The notes under the pieces: generated by a model
Database searches by the model: none
What the model was told of the DNA's origin: nothing
What the model saw: only the letters and a program-made list of their open reading frames with translations
Source: Sphingobium phenoxybenzoativorans
GTDB taxonomy: Bacteria > Pseudomonadota > Alphaproteobacteria > Sphingomonadales > Sphingomonadaceae
Length of the DNA stretch: 64,000 nt
Assembly (NCBI RefSeq): GCF_001757355.1
Contig: NZ_MINO01000016.1
Coordinates: forward strand, 1 to 64,000
Reading direction: 5' to 3'
Position numbers and translations under genes: made by a program
In this document: in pieces, positions 63,808 through 64,000 of the stretch
Layout: each line of letters starts with the position of its first letter
Position numbering within the stretch: the stretch's first letter is position 1

Positions 63808-64000
63808 ATGTCCCCCACCACCGAACTCGCCATCCGCGCGCGCCGCGCCGCATTCAACCGCGCCATCGCGGAAGGCGACACTTCCGCCATTGGCCCGCTC
63901 CTCGCCCGTGATTGCGTCATGGTCACCGGTACGGACAGCGCCGTCATCGCCGGGCGCAATGCGCAGGTGAAGGTGTGGACGCGCGAGTTCGCCTCTCCGC
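63808..64000 (+). CDS. DUF4440/SnoaL-like (NTF2 fold) protein, N-terminal part
   Basis: The ATG at 63808 opens MSPTTELAIRARRAAFNRAI, then AEGDTSAIGPLLARDCVMVTGTDSAVIAGRNAQ, the typical start of DUF4440/SnoaL_3 proteins: a first helix, an AEGD turn and a strand leading into the conical NTF2 pocket. The gene runs past the window end, so 64 residues are seen. High GC and codon use agree with the chromosome. Members bind or isomerise small hydrophobic molecules, function unassigned here. Confidence 0.72.
   Translation, partial: MSPTTELAIRARRAAFNRAIAEGDTSAIGPLLARDCVMVTGTDSAVIAGRNAQVKVWTREFASP

Overview
The window looks like chromosome from a high-GC alphaproteobacterium of the Sphingomonadales (Sphingobium/Novosphingobium/Sphingomonas-like). 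The basis is gene content and order: a DUF3576 lipoprotein followed by leuS-lptE-holA, a very large NAD-dependent glutamate dehydrogenase, DUF3617 lipoproteins, a TonB receptor tied to aromatic or acid catabolism, and abundant short palindromic repeats between genes. The genus is inference; no rRNA is present.

Layout. 1-10.4 kb: end of a thiamine-phosphate-synthase-like gene, an envelope protein, the overlapping leuS-lptE-holA operon, a three-gene type III polyketide synthase operon (synthase, methyltransferase, FAD oxidoreductase), a flavin reductase and an L,D-transpeptidase. 10.5-16.6 kb: NAD-glutamate dehydrogenase and a PAS-domain protein. 16.84-16.92 kb: tRNA-Thr(CGT).

16.87-29.05 kb: a 12.1-kb AT-richer integrative element inserted in the 3' end of that tRNA and bounded by a perfect 55-bp direct repeat. 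It carries a decayed integrase beside an intact paralogue, a second small tyrosine recombinase, an HNH-like protein, a HEPN-like RX4H protein, an FtsK-gamma-like fragment, a PEP-CTERM protein, a possible HUH-type Rep protein, a coupled Ser/Thr kinase-PP2C phosphatase pair, and an XRE regulator. The regulator faces two small membrane-protein genes across a perfect palindrome. The kinase/phosphatase/regulator group is the best candidate here for an uncharacterised (perhaps anti-phage) system.

29.3-37.5 kb: an IclR-controlled catabolic locus (citryl-CoA lyase-like protein, family III CoA-transferase, IclR, TonB receptor, WrbA, VOC protein, MetE-like protein, alpha/beta hydrolase). Two matching double 13-bp palindromes lie in its promoter regions. 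37.6-49.3 kb: a soluble chemoreceptor, an MBL-fold hydrolase, two DUF3617 proteins, arylamine N-acetyltransferase, uvrB, a LysM-nuclease toxin with a YezG-like immunity protein, nucleoside hydrolase, a 2OG-Fe(II) oxygenase coupled to a 37-residue peptide, and an exported methyltransferase-like protein.

49.7-64 kb: ftsH, a divergent HxlR/SDR pair, a Tat-signal aminotransferase, a DUF3857-transglutaminase-TPR protein, a fatty acid hydroxylase-family protein, DUF2141, MipA/OmpV, two small membrane proteins, a TPP riboswitch with thiC, a lower-GC pair encoding a small protein and a Clp-fold serine protease, and the start of a DUF4440/SnoaL-like gene.

Two palindromic repeat families recur. One (66 bp, four near-identical copies plus one diverged) is always intergenic. 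The other occurs between genes but also, in frame, inside leuS, where it adds about 26 residues to the editing domain. All functions are read from the sequence by eye, without database searches.
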